The notes below the pieces were generated by a model. That model did no database searches and had not been told where the DNA came from. It worked only from the letters and a program-made list of their open reading frames with translations. Below are positions 8,927-16,872 of a stretch of 64,000 nucleotides of DNA, in pieces. The first letter of the stretch is position 1; every line of letters begins with the position of its first letter. The position numbers and the translations under genes are program-made. Origin of the DNA: Edwardsiella tarda ATCC 15947 = NBRC 105688 (GTDB taxonomy: Bacteria > Pseudomonadota > Gammaproteobacteria > Enterobacterales > Enterobacteriaceae); NCBI RefSeq assembly GCF_003113495.2, contig NZ_CP084506.1:372001-436000 (forward strand), in the 5' to 3' direction.

Positions 8927-9358
8927 ATGTCGCTGGCGTTACGCCATAGAGTGGTGCCGCTGTGCGCCCGTATGCGGGTCCCCGCACAGGTGGCGCTGTA
9001 TGCGCTGTTGTTTGTCTTCTCCCAATGGCTGGTCAGCCGCTTCTCCCTGCCGTTACCGGCTAACATCGTCGGTATGGTGTTGATGCTGATACTGATCGCG
9101 TTGCGTATTGTGCCGCTGGCGTGGGTGAAGGCGGGCTCCCGCTGGTTGCTGGCGGAGATGCTGTTGTTCTTCGTCCCGGCGGTGGTGGCGGTGGTGAACT
9201 ATGCCGCGTTGCTGATGGTCGAGGGCTGGCGCATCGTGGCGGTGATCGCCCTGAGTACCGTGTTGACACTTGGCCTGACGGCGCTGGTGGTGGATCGGGT
9301 GTACCGTTTAGAGTTGCGCCTCCAGCGGCGACGCCGCGCCGTGGTGGAGCCGTCATGA
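8927..9358 (+). CDS. lrgA: CidA/LrgA family holin-like protein
   Basis: Small inner-membrane protein of 143 residues with four hydrophobic segments (about residues 21-41, 46-64, 75-98 and 103-124). FSLPLPANIVGMVLMLILIAL is typical of the CidA/LrgA family, which in Gram-positive bacteria controls murein hydrolase export, cell lysis or by-product export. I chose the ATG at 8927 because gaggt lies 7 nt upstream; an upstream in-frame ATG at 8822 lies inside the regulatory palindrome. It overlaps lrgB by four bases (ATGA), so the two are translationally coupled. Function in enteric bacteria is not firmly known. Confidence 0.88.
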   Translation: MSLALRHRVVPLCARMRVPAQVALYALLFVFSQWLVSRFSLPLPANIVGMVLMLILIALRIVPLAWVKAGSRWLLAEMLLFFVPAVVAVVNYAALLMVEGWRIVAVIALSTVLTLGLTALVVDRVYRLELRLQRRRRAVVEPS

Positions 9359-10044
9359 ATAGCCTCGCGCTCAGTCTGCTGTGTCTGGCGGTGACGCTGG
9401 TGCTCTACTTCGCCAATAAGCGCCTCTACCGACGCATCCATCGCATCTGGCTGATGCCGTTGGTCTTGACGCCGCTGCTGCTGGTACTGTTGCTGTTACT
9501 GGGGCATATCTCTTACCGTGACTATATGGGCGAGAGTCACTGGTTACTCTGGCTATTGGGGCCGGCCACCATCGCCTTTGCCGTACCGGTGTATGAGAAC
9601 CTGGCGATCATACGTCGCCACTGGTTATCGTTGACGATCGGGGTGCTGACGTCGACGCTGGTGGCGGTGCTCAGTTCGGTCTGGTTGGCTCGCCTGCTGA
9701 CCCTGCCGGAGAGCATCCAACGTAGCCTGGCGGTACGGTCGATCACCACCCCCTTTGCCATCGAGGCGGCCAAGCGCCTGGGTGGTCAGCCGGATCTGGT
9801 GGCCCTGTTCGTGGTGATCACCGGGGTGTTTGGCATGGCGGTAGGCGACATGTTGTTATTGCGTCTGGCGGTGCGGAGTGGCATGGCTAAGGGGGCGGGA
9901 CTGGGCGCCTCATCCCACGGCGCAGGCACGGCCAAGGCCTATGAGTTAGGACAGACCGAGGGCGTGGTCGCCAGCCTGGTCATGATGCTGGCGGGGGTGG
10001 TGACCGTGTTGCTTTCTCCGTTGATCGGTCGTCTGTTGTGGTAA
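9355..10044 (+). CDS. lrgB: CidB/LrgB family membrane protein
   Basis: Integral membrane protein of 229 residues with about six to eight hydrophobic segments. The family signature TTPFAIEAAKRLGG is near residue 126, and GASSHGAGTAKAYELG is near residue 181. The start ATG at 9355 overlaps the lrgA stop (ATGA); longer upstream in-frame starts would lie inside lrgA and add a low-hydrophobicity tail. It is the partner of the holin-like protein upstream, forming a two-gene unit probably activated by the divergent LysR protein. The related plant and bacterial proteins have been linked to export of glycolate, lactate or pyruvate; the substrate here is unknown. Confidence 0.9.
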   Translation: MNSLALSLLCLAVTLVLYFANKRLYRRIHRIWLMPLVLTPLLLVLLLLLGHISYRDYMGESHWLLWLLGPATIAFAVPVYENLAIIRRHWLSLTIGVLTSTLVAVLSSVWLARLLTLPESIQRSLAVRSITTPFAIEAAKRLGGQPDLVALFVVITGVFGMAVGDMLLLRLAVRSGMAKGAGLGASSHGAGTAKAYELGQTEGVVASLVMMLAGVVTVLLSPLIGRLLW

Positions 10045-10054
10045 CACCAGTCAG

Positions 10055-10075
10055 GCCCCGTCGTTAGGACGGGGC
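10055..10075 (+). terminator. Hairpin between lrgB and the convergent 113-aa gene
   Basis: A perfect 8-bp stem (10055-10062 with 10068-10075) and GTTAG loop, 10 nt after the lrgB stop and just before the stop of the convergent gene. It lacks a clear T-run on either strand but probably serves both. Confidence 0.55.
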
Positions 10076-10082
10076 GTCCTCG

Positions 10083-10424
10083 TCAGGGAAACATCTGCGC
10101 CAGATAGTGTGTTAAGCGATCGCGTGAGGTGAAGCCGTGCGGGATGCCGACATAGGTCGGTGATGCGGCATCGGGCAGTAGCGGAAAGCGCACATAGGCC
10201 GGACTGCTGCGTTGCGCGTCGGAGGGCTGGGCGAAGCGCAGGCTACGCTGAGCCAGATCGGGGTGGATCAGCAGCGCGGTACGCCCGAGTCGGACCTCCC
10301 GATTGACATAGACATAGTGCTCCCCCTTGTGAAAACCATAGGCTTGATCGCAGACGGCATCGCGAATAAATCCGGCGCGCAGCAGGACTTGCGCGACCTC
10401 GTCGGGACGTAAATACATCACCAT
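10083..10424 (-). CDS. Conserved 113-aa protein of unknown function
   Basis: Soluble protein of 113 residues beginning MVMYLRPDEVAQVLLRAGF; the start could also be the internal ATG two codons later (MYLRPD). It resembles small enterobacterial proteins with a pattern like YGFHKGEHYVYVNREVRLGRTALLIHP followed by a C-terminal YVGIPHGFTSRDRLTHYL, possibly of the DUF2002 type, but I do not know its role. It has no signal peptide or membrane segment and no cysteine pattern suggesting metal binding. It stands alone, convergent with lrgAB. About 230 nt of upstream sequence shows no other gene. Confidence 0.7.
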   Translation of the reverse strand: MVMYLRPDEVAQVLLRAGFIRDAVCDQAYGFHKGEHYVYVNREVRLGRTALLIHPDLAQRSLRFAQPSDAQRSSPAYVRFPLLPDAASPTYVGIPHGFTSRDRLTHYLAQMFP

Positions 10425-10617
10425 TCTCCCTATTTATTTTTGCCCTATGACCTTAACGGATTGCGAGGGTGTCACAAGCGGACTTTTCCGGAATGGCTGA
10501 GATCGTCGGCGAACGCTACTCAATGACTGGCTTTTACGCTGATCGTAGCGATGTTATCGCGTGAGTAGGCCATGGCTGTCCGCGTGTCGGTCAACCGTAA
10601 GAGGTGGCAAGGTGGGG

Positions 10618-10649
10618 AGCAGGGCGCCCGTTCGAGCACGCGCCCTGCT
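10618..10649 (-). terminator. Hairpin downstream of the secreted-protein gene
   Basis: A perfect 10-bp stem (10618-10627 with 10640-10649) and a 12-nt loop, 6 nt beyond the stop codon of the minus-strand gene. No strong T-run follows on the minus strand. Confidence 0.5.
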
Positions 10650-10655
10650 AATATC

Positions 10656-11066
10656 TTAAGAGAAGATGGTGAACGGTGAGCAGACAAACTGCTGATTACC
10701 TATCGTCATGTTGTAGCGGTCGGTACCCGGCAGGCCACTCTGCATCTTGATGCCGAAGCGGATGGTGATATGGGCCGGATCCGGGGTAAAGGTGCCGCTG
10801 GCCTGATCATAACGCGACAGGGTATAGACCACGTCATCGGACATATCGGCGGTACGCTTGGCAACGTAGGTTTGCGTCAGGTTATTCGATGGATCGGTGA
10901 TCTTCAGTGCCATCATATTGTCACTATTGATCGCCGTGGAGAGTACCTTTAACCCGCCACAGTTGGTTTGCCCGACAACCGGATAGGGGCCGATCATGTC
11001 GGCCGCCTGGGCGATGCCAGAGAGGGAAGCCACCGTCAGTAAAGCTATAAACGTTTTTTTCATCAT
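10656..11066 (-). CDS. Secreted/periplasmic protein of unknown function
   Basis: Predicted exported protein of 136 residues. The N-terminus MMKKTFIALLTVASLSGIAQA is a textbook Sec signal peptide with a cleavage site after AQA (residue 21). The mature part of about 115 residues has two cysteines, near residues 36 and 129, which could form a disulfide in the periplasm. Translation may begin at the first or second Met (11066 or 11063). I do not recognise the family. The mature sequence is rich in Thr, Asn and Asp with alternating hydrophobics, suggesting a beta-rich fold. It is monocistronic, with a hairpin just after it. Confidence 0.75.
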   Translation of the reverse strand: MMKKTFIALLTVASLSGIAQAADMIGPYPVVGQTNCGGLKVLSTAINSDNMMALKITDPSNNLTQTYVAKRTADMSDDVVYTLSRYDQASGTFTPDPAHITIRFGIKMQSGLPGTDRYNMTIGNQQFVCSPFTIFS

Positions 11067-11405
11067 CGTGTCTGCCTGATGTAATCAAGGACGTCAGTGT
11101 CGTCAAAATGCAGCCGAGGCCAAGCCTCTTTGCAGCCAAAAAAATGCCGCCAACGTCATCCGTGGCGCAGTAAGAAGCACCGCCTAGTGTAGGGAAACGC
11201 GCTGTGGCGTCTAGCGGGGCAATGCAAAAATTTATGACAGCATGCGTTCGCCAGGGTTCCCTGGCCGCGCGCCGCTATGGCGCAATGTCAATCAGGGTCA
11301 GGCGGGGAAATATTTATTTGCTAAAAAAAGGCAGGGTAGCGCGAGTGGCGGCGTAGCATTGCCAATAGAACATGGGTATGAGTAGGCGAAACGGAGTCCT
11401 AGGCG
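11067..11405. other. 339-nt spacer between divergent genes
   Basis: This stretch separates the secreted-protein gene (minus) from the DUF211 gene (plus). It must hold both promoters, but I see no convincing -35/-10 pair. A small hairpin gaggc-caa-gcctc-ttt lies at 11115-11130, and AT-rich patches occur near 11138-11146, 11225-11240 and 11308-11330. No convincing reading frame is present. Confidence 0.4.
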
Positions 11406-11702
11406 ATGAGTGACAGAATGAATATTCGGCGTCTGACTTTCGATGTCGATAAGGCGATCTCTCAACCGACGATCATTGAGATCGCGCAGGCGATCCACGC
11501 TTGCAGCGGGGTGAGTGCCTTTAATATCACGGTGAGTGATATCGACATCGAAACTGTCGGGATGGATGTGACCATTGTCGGTGAGTATCTCGACCATGAT
11601 CAGCTGGTCGAGGCGATGGAGAATACCGGGGCGGCGGTGCACAGCGTCGATCAAATCGTCTGTGGCAGTGAGATCGTCGAACGTAGTCCGCGAGCGCGCT
11701 AA
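11406..11702 (+). CDS. DUF211 family protein
   Basis: Soluble protein of 98 residues. The pattern MNIRRLTFDVDKAISQPTI, then GVSAFNITVSDIDIETVGMD, then DHDQLVEAMENTGAAVHSVD and the end QIVCG matches the DUF211 family (PF02680), a small ferredoxin-like-fold family known mostly from archaea. Translation may begin at the first or fifth codon (MSDRMNIRR or MNIRR). Only two bases separate its stop from the next ATG, so it is co-translated with the membrane protein that follows. Function is unknown; a regulatory or ligand-binding role for the transporter-like partner is inference. Its presence in an enteric genome suggests gene transfer. Confidence 0.8.
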   Translation: MSDRMNIRRLTFDVDKAISQPTIIEIAQAIHACSGVSAFNITVSDIDIETVGMDVTIVGEYLDHDQLVEAMENTGAAVHSVDQIVCGSEIVERSPRAR

Positions 11703-11704
11703 AC

Positions 11705-12250
11705 ATGCGCCTGCTACGACGAGAGCATCATAGCTATAATCTCGTGGCCTTATTGGGTGGCGCGGTCTCGGGAACGATGAGCGCCGCGCTGCTCGCCATT
11801 GGTGCGCTATGGGCCGATGGCACACCCCTTGCCAGACCGATGCTGCTGACTATCGGTACCGTGAGCGCCCTCTCCAGCGCTTTCGCCTTCCTGCTCTCCC
11901 ACTATGCCGGGCTGCGTGACGACTTGTTGCATGCCGAGCGCCAGCTGAATCTGACGGCGTCTGGGCGGCTGGCCAGTGGCATCCTGGGACGTAAGATCTT
12001 GCGCCAGGCGCTGCATGCGACCCTGTATGCCGCGCTCGCCTACTTGCTCTGCTTCGGCTTGCCCTTTCTGCTGGCATGGCCGTTCCCTGGCCTACCTTGG
12101 CTCCCGGCCGTCATCACGCTGTTATTGATCATCGTGATGGCGTTGCTCTTAGCGCGGGTGATGCAGGCGCGGCGCTGGGCCACCCTGGGTGTGGTGTCGC
12201 TCGGTTTTGTGCTCTGTGCCGTGATCGGGGCGTTGCTGCGCTACCGTTGA
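11705..12250 (+). CDS. Small five-helix membrane protein, VIT1/CCC1-like
   Basis: Membrane protein of 181 residues with five hydrophobic segments (about 13-35, 41-66, 100-120, 126-147 and 152-175). Helix 2 runs straight into a charged stretch (LLSHYAGLRDDLLHAERQLNL) resembling the YLAAKSEAD-type end of helix 2 in VIT1/CCC1 iron/manganese exporters, which also have five helices. Helix 1 reads GGAVSG where canonical members have an SDG motif, and the cytosolic metal-binding domain is absent, so metal transport is uncertain. It lacks its own clear ribosome site and relies on coupling to the DUF211 gene. A strong terminator follows. Confidence 0.65.
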   Translation: MRLLRREHHSYNLVALLGGAVSGTMSAALLAIGALWADGTPLARPMLLTIGTVSALSSAFAFLLSHYAGLRDDLLHAERQLNLTASGRLASGILGRKILRQALHATLYAALAYLLCFGLPFLLAWPFPGLPWLPAVITLLLIIVMALLLARVMQARRWATLGVVSLGFVLCAVIGALLRYR

Positions 12251-12298
12251 GGGCGGTTCCGGAGCGAGCTGCCTGGCATCTGTGAGGGAGAAGAAGAT

Positions 12299-12338
12299 AA
12301 AAAAGGCGCTGTATCCGGAGAGGAACAGCGCCTTTTTT
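12299..12338. terminator. Bidirectional intrinsic terminator between the DUF211 unit and fis
   Basis: A perfect 14-bp stem (12299-12312 with 12325-12338) starting with an A-run and ending with a T-run, so it can stop transcription from both sides: the plus-strand membrane gene and the minus-strand dusB-fis operon. Confidence 0.92.
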
Positions 12339-12359
12339 CAATAGGTTAACTGACGTTAA

Positions 12360-12656
12360 TCAGTTCATGCCATATTTTTTCAGTTTCTTGCGCAGCGTAC
12401 CGCGGTTGATGCCCATCATCAGGGCCGCACGGGTCTGGTTACCACGGGTGTACTGCATCACCATGTCTAACAGAGGCTGTTCCACTTCAGCCAGTACCAG
12501 CTCATACAGGTCGTTTACGTCCTGACCGTTCAGTTGAGCAAAATAGTTCTTCAGTGCTTGTTTAACCGAGTCACGCAGGGGCTTTTGAGTCACCTGATCC
12601 TGAGAGTTAACGGTAGAAACGGTCAGTACGTCAGAATTTACGCGTTGTTCGAACAT
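12360..12656 (-). CDS. fis: Nucleoid-associated protein Fis
   Basis: DNA-bending regulator of 98 residues, the universal enterobacterial length. It starts [20 protein letters not shown] and ends with the helix-turn-helix [26 protein letters not shown]. It activates rRNA and tRNA promoters, aids inversion and excision systems and is made in early growth. It is the second gene of the dusB-fis operon. Here its start codon lies inside the last codons of dusB: the genes overlap by 19 nt (12638-12656), whereas in E. coli a short gap separates them. The sequence is nearly invariant, so the call is secure. Confidence 0.99.
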
Positions 12657-13642
12657 AGTTCTGTCAGCTCTTTTTTTACGCTAAGTTTTTCGAAGTATGC
12701 CTCCAACGCCTCCAGCTGCTCGCTGGCGTCCTCAATGGCGTTGAATGTGCGCCGAAACTGGTCATTCGGGGCGTGTGCCTGGAGATACCAGGACACGTGT
12801 TTACGGGCGATGCGCAGTCCTTTTCCCGAGCCGTAAAAATCATGCAGCTCTTTGACATGCCCGGCCAATAGCTGCTTTATCTCGCCCAAGGGCATGGGCG
12901 GCAGCAGCTCCCCTGTGTCCAGATAATGCTGGATTTCCCGGAAGATCCAGGGTCTTCCCTGGGCGGCGCGACCAATCATCAGAGCATCCGCTCCGGTGTA
13001 GTCGAGCACCGCCTTGGCTTTATGCGGGTCAGTTATGTCTCCATTCGCGATAATCGGAATGGAAACATGCTGCTTAACTGTCCGAATGCTGTCGTACTCG
13101 GCCTCGCCGTTAAACAGGCAGGCACGGGTTCGGCCATGAATGGTCAAGGCCTGAATGCCACAGCGTTCAGCCAATTGGGCAATCTCGACACAGTTACGGT
13201 GTGCCGGATCCCAGCCGGTGCGTATCTTCAGGGTCACCGGAACCGCCACCGCGCCGACTACGGCGCGGAGGATCTGTTCCACCTGGTCGGGGTACTGCAA
13301 CAAGGCAGAACCCGCCAGTTTGCGGTTTACCTTCTTGGCCGGACAACCCATGTTGATGTCGATGATCTGCGCGCCGAAATCTGCATTGATCTTGGCTGCC
13401 GCGGCCATCTCGTCGGGGTCATTACCGGCGATCTGCACAGCTCGGATGCCTGGCTCATCCATATGTACCATGCGCAGACGTGACTTATCCGTACGCCACA
13501 CTTCCGGATTGGAAGAGAGCATCTCGGAAACCGCCATACCGGCGCCCATCTCATAGCACAGGGTGCGAAAGGGGCGATCGGTGATGCCCGCCATGGGCGC
13601 AGCGATAAGACGATTTTTAAGTTGGATATTTCCGATGCGCAT
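12638..13642 (-). CDS. dusB: tRNA-dihydrouridine synthase B
   Basis: FMN- and NADPH-dependent enzyme reducing uridine to dihydrouridine in the tRNA D-loop; 334 residues (E. coli 321). The TIM-barrel start [17 protein letters not shown] and the catalytic-cysteine segment [19 protein letters not shown] near residue 100 are present, as is [10 protein letters not shown] chose the ATG at 13642 because the protein then begins [10 protein letters not shown] as in E. coli; upstream codons lie in the promoter. The C-terminus is about 13 residues longer than in E. coli (after [10 protein letters not shown]), which makes it run into fis. As first gene of the operon it is driven by the fis promoter. Confidence 0.96.
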
Positions 13643-13672
13643 AGACAAAGAGTGACCATACTGTGTCCGCAA

Positions 13673-13709
13673 GGGCGCGTATATTACGCATTTTTGCGCA
13701 GATATGAAA
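13673..13709 (-). promoter_or_regulatory. dusB-fis promoter with GC-rich discriminator
   Basis: On the minus strand, a -35 TTTCAT (13704-13709) and a -10 TAATAT (13681-13686) are separated by 17 bp and followed by the GC-rich discriminator ACGCGCCC (13673-13680). This layout is typical of stringently controlled growth-rate promoters such as fis. The upstream stretch 13740-13870 is strongly AT-rich and probably holds Fis/IHF sites. Confidence 0.75.
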
Positions 13710-14145
13710 GGCCAAACTTTGAACAATCGACTGTCGTAGATCAAGGAAAGAGGGATGCTCTCGACACCTAGTAAAAATAATACAATATAAACAATTAGTT
13801 ATCTATTTTTGCGCAAAAACTGCGCTGGGCGATTTTCTCTAAAGTTATTGTGACTGTCACGCTAAGGAAACAGTGCAACTCCATGCGATTGCTGTTTTTA
13901 TCAGCACAATCACACTATTTTATGCGAGCGGAGTCTCATTTTCTTCTCGAATGCGCTGCAAAATTGGCCTGCGACACGCCAGCCGTGCGGCAGCGAAAGG
14001 GGACGCGCGGAGAGGGAAAGCGACGAAGGGAGGACGGGGTGAGGGGGGATGAGGATGGCGCCCCCTCTTCTGATAAGCAGCGTCCAGGAAGGGCGCGGGA
14101 GGGCGAGGATCGGCTGGCGACCGATGAGGCCGCCAGCCATGGCGC
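13710..14145. other. Upstream region of dusB and C-rich tract behind prmA
   Basis: No convincing gene is present. The part 13740-13900 is AT-rich and likely regulatory for dusB-fis. The part 13991-14058, read on the minus strand, is very rich in C and poor in G, the composition of a Rho utilisation site. It follows prmA on that strand after a hairpin (14112-14138). Confidence 0.5.
14112..14138 (-). terminator. Hairpin downstream of prmA
   Basis: A perfect 8-bp stem (14112-14119 with 14131-14138) and 11-nt loop lie 7 nt beyond the prmA stop. No T-run follows; the C-rich tract beyond it suggests Rho-assisted termination instead. Confidence 0.45.
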
Positions 14146-15027
14146 TTAACGGCGCACGCCGGTGATGCGACACCACTCTTCGCGTTCGGCCACCGCATCC
14201 AGCGCGAACTGGTCACGGTAGGCTTCGCAGACGCTCTCCGCCTGGCTCGCCAGGATGCCAGAGAGCCCCAGATGCCCCCCCTGACGCGGTAGACAGCTGA
14301 TCAACGGCGCCAGCTCGCGCAGAGGGCCCGCCAGGATGTTGGCGACCACCACATCGGCGCTGAGGTTGGCCGGTTGATCCTGCGGCAGATAGAGCTCCAG
14401 TCGCTCGGAGACGCCGTTGCGTTCGGCGTTATCACGGCTGGCCTGGATCGCCTGCGGATCGATGTCGATGCCGATGGCCCGTGCGGCGCCCAGCTTCAGC
14501 GCGGCGATCGCCAGGATGCCGGAGCCGCAGCCGAAGTCGATGACCGTCTTACCAGCCAGATCCAGCCCATCGAGCCATTGCAGGCACAGGGCGGTGGTCG
14601 GATGGGTACCGGTACCGAAGGCCAGTCCCGGATCGAGCATCACGTTGACGGCCTCGGGATCGGGGATCTCACGCCAGCTCGGGCAGATCCACAGGCGACG
14701 GCCAAACTGCATCGGGTGGAAGTTATCCATCCACTCACGTTCCCAGTCCTTATCTTCGATCTGTTCGATCTTATGGCGGAAGTCCGCGCCCAGCGCCGGA
14801 TGGCGCGCCAGCTCAGCGACCACCTGGGCCATCTCGGTCTCGGCATCGAACAGGCCGATGACGTCGGTATCCCCCCACAGCAGGGTCTCGCCCGGTAGCG
14901 GCTCGAACACCGGATTATCGTGGCTATCCTGGAAGGTGACGGACACGGCGCCGCACGCCATCAGCGCGTCGCTCAGGGTCTCCGCCTGACTACCGGTGGA
15001 GTTGATTTTGATTTGGATCCAAGGCAT
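14146..15027 (-). CDS. prmA: Ribosomal protein L11 methyltransferase
   Basis: S-adenosylmethionine-dependent enzyme that trimethylates lysines and the N-terminus of ribosomal protein L11. It has 293 residues, identical in length to E. coli PrmA. The N-terminal substrate-binding domain begins [19 protein letters not shown]. The AdoMet-binding motif [19 protein letters not shown] lies near residue 160, followed by the acidic [10 protein letters not shown] and then [10 protein letters not shown]. It lies downstream of panF, with 15 nt between the panF stop and its start, so the yhdT-panF-prmA order of E. coli is kept and read-through from panF is likely. Confidence 0.97.
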   Translation of the reverse strand: MPWIQIKINSTGSQAETLSDALMACGAVSVTFQDSHDNPVFEPLPGETLLWGDTDVIGLFDAETEMAQVVAELARHPALGADFRHKIEQIEDKDWEREWMDNFHPMQFGRRLWICPSWREIPDPEAVNVMLDPGLAFGTGTHPTTALCLQWLDGLDLAGKTVIDFGCGSGILAIAALKLGAARAIGIDIDPQAIQASRDNAERNGVSERLELYLPQDQPANLSADVVVANILAGPLRELAPLISCLPRQGGHLGLSGILASQAESVCEAYRDQFALDAVAEREEWCRITGVRR

Positions 15028-15042
15028 GGCATGTCTCTTTTA

Positions 15043-16497
15043 CTAGTCGGTTGATTCGCTGGCAGCGAGCACAGGCTGCGCTCGGCTGCCGAAATAGTTT
15101 CCTACCCAGAAGGCCAGTAATCCCAGCACGAGGGAGGGCACGATCGGGTGCAGGTGGAACAGTTGGATCTTCAGGCTGGCCAGTAAGGCATAGCTGGCGG
15201 CGCCGACGATCATCGAGCTCAGGGCGCCGTGCGCGTTGGCCCGCTCCCAGTATAGCCCCAGTACTAACGGCCAGAGGAACACCGCCTCCAGACCACCGAA
15301 GGCCAACAGGTTTAGCCAGATGATCATCTCCGGTGGCCGCCAGGCCGCCAGCAGCAGTAGCGCGCCGAGGATCAGGGTCGAGGCGGCCGACAGGCGAGCC
15401 AGGCGGCGTTCGTTATTCACCGCCTGGGGTCGTAGGCCAAGATACAGATCTTTGACGATAGTCGCCGAGGATTGCAGCAATTGAGCGTTGATCGTCGACA
15501 TGATCGCCGCCATCGGCGCGGCCAGGAAGATGCCGGCGGCGAAGGGCGGCAGCACCCGCACCATCAGCGTCGGTATCACCATGTCCGGCACCGTCAGATC
15601 GGGCAGCACCGCCCGTCCGAGCGCGCCTGCCAGGTGCATCCCGAGCATCAGCAGGGCGACGACGATGGTCCCGATGATGATGGCGCGATGCACCGCCTTG
15701 CTGTCCTTGTAGGAGATGCAGCGCACGGCGGTATGCGGCAAGCCGATGACGCCGAAGCAGACCAGGATCCAGAAGGAGGCCATAAACGGCAGGCTCAGGA
15801 TGTCGTCGGCTCCCTGGGGCGAGACCAGCTTGGGATCGATGCGTTGTAGCGTCTCGACGGCGGCGTGCATGCCACCGGCGGCGTGGATGATCCCCACCAA
15901 CAGCAGCAGGGTACCGAGCAGCATCACCACGCCCTGCATGGCGTCGTTGAGCACGCTGGCGCGGAAGCCCCCGAAGGCGGTGTATAGGGCGATGGTGACC
16001 CCGAAGATCAGCAACCCGGCATCGTAGGGGATGCCGGCGGCGCTCTCCAGCAGACGGGCCCCGCCGATAAACTGTACCGTCATCGCGCCGATAAAGGCGA
16101 TCAACAGGCTGAGGCTGGCGACCCACACCAGCAGGCGACTACCATAGCGTGCGTACAGCATGTCGTTCAGCGTGACGGCCTGATACTTACGGGCCAGGAT
16201 GGCGAACTTCTTCCCCAGAACGCCCAGAGAGAGCCACACGGCGGGTAGTTGGATCATCGCCAGTAACACCCAGCCGAGGCCGTACTTATAGGCCGCGCCT
16301 GGGCCACCGATGAATGAGCTGGCGCTGATATAGGTCGCGGTCAGGGTCATCGCCAGGACGAAGCCGCCCATCGAGCGGTCACCGAGGAAGTAGTCGTTGA
16401 GAAAGTTGCCTTTCTGGCGGCGGCGGTAGGCGTAAATCGACAGGCCGAAGACCAGAACCAGGTAACCAATCAGAGGCAGGATTACGTCAGTCTGCAT
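15043..16497 (-). CDS. panF: Sodium/pantothenate symporter
   Basis: Inner-membrane symporter of the sodium:solute (SSS) family that takes up pantothenate, the coenzyme A precursor; 484 residues (E. coli 483). Conserved stretches include LAMTLTATYISASSFIGGPGAAYKYG near residue 50, FGGFRASVLNDAMQG near residue 180, IGLPHTAVRCISYKD and AAIMSTINAQLLQSSA. About 13 hydrophobic helices are present. Its start overlaps the yhdT stop by 11 nt, so translation is coupled. Order and strand agree with the E. coli accC-yhdT-panF-prmA arrangement. Confidence 0.97.
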   Translation of the reverse strand: MQTDVILPLIGYLVLVFGLSIYAYRRRQKGNFLNDYFLGDRSMGGFVLAMTLTATYISASSFIGGPGAAYKYGLGWVLLAMIQLPAVWLSLGVLGKKFAILARKYQAVTLNDMLYARYGSRLLVWVASLSLLIAFIGAMTVQFIGGARLLESAAGIPYDAGLLIFGVTIALYTAFGGFRASVLNDAMQGVVMLLGTLLLLVGIIHAAGGMHAAVETLQRIDPKLVSPQGADDILSLPFMASFWILVCFGVIGLPHTAVRCISYKDSKAVHRAIIIGTIVVALLMLGMHLAGALGRAVLPDLTVPDMVIPTLMVRVLPPFAAGIFLAAPMAAIMSTINAQLLQSSATIVKDLYLGLRPQAVNNERRLARLSAASTLILGALLLLAAWRPPEMIIWLNLLAFGGLEAVFLWPLVLGLYWERANAHGALSSMIVGAASYALLASLKIQLFHLHPIVPSLVLGLLAFWVGNYFGSRAQPVLAASESTD

Positions 16498-16729
16498 TAT
16501 CGCTCCCCAGCGGTATAGACTTGAAAATCAGGCGAACCATCGCCCAGCACAGCAGAATAAATAACAGCGGCAGCAGTAGGCAGGCCATTTCGAACCAGTG
16601 CGGCAGGCCGGTGATACCCAACAGGCTATCGGGTAGATAGCCTGCGGCAACCCAGGCCAGCAGATAGGCCAGCGTCAGCCATAAGGCCCAGCGGGCCTCA
16701 CGGTGCGCCTGCGCGAAACGTGCATCCAT
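16487..16729 (-). CDS. yhdT: Small inner-membrane protein YhdT
   Basis: Two-helix membrane protein of 80 residues, the E. coli length. It begins MDARFAQAHREARWALWLTL; hydrophobic segments are at about 15-35 and 46-68, with the conserved WFEMACLLLPLLFILLCWAMV. The ATG at 16729 gives the family N-terminus; a longer in-frame start would add 18 residues with no homology. It overlaps panF by 11 nt and is thought of as a small accessory to PanF, though no function has been shown. Confidence 0.9.
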   Translation of the reverse strand: MDARFAQAHREARWALWLTLAYLLAWVAAGYLPDSLLGITGLPHWFEMACLLLPLLFILLCWAMVRLIFKSIPLGSDNAD

Positions 16730-16824
16730 GGGATCTCCCAGTGTCGGTAAGCCAATAAGCAAAAGCAGGGAATTGTACGGCAATGCGCCCGTCGATGCAG
16801 CGTCGGCTGATAATCAGGAAAGCA

Positions 16825-16846
16825 AAAGGCCGGTTGCCCGGCCTTT
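16825..16846 (-). terminator. Intrinsic terminator after accC
   Basis: A perfect 9-bp stem (16825-16833 with 16838-16846) and four-base loop. On the minus strand the stem is followed by a T-rich tract (ttttgcttt), as expected for a terminator of the accBC operon. Confidence 0.8.
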
Positions 16847-16872
16847 GAGAGGGTGTGCCATAGGGACGGCGA

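Noticed and set aside
13850-14149. 99-codon plus-strand frame between dusB and prmA
   Set aside because: It crosses the promoter zone and a purine-rich, low-complexity tract, and overlaps the prmA end. The product (KRRREDGVRGDEDG) looks random.
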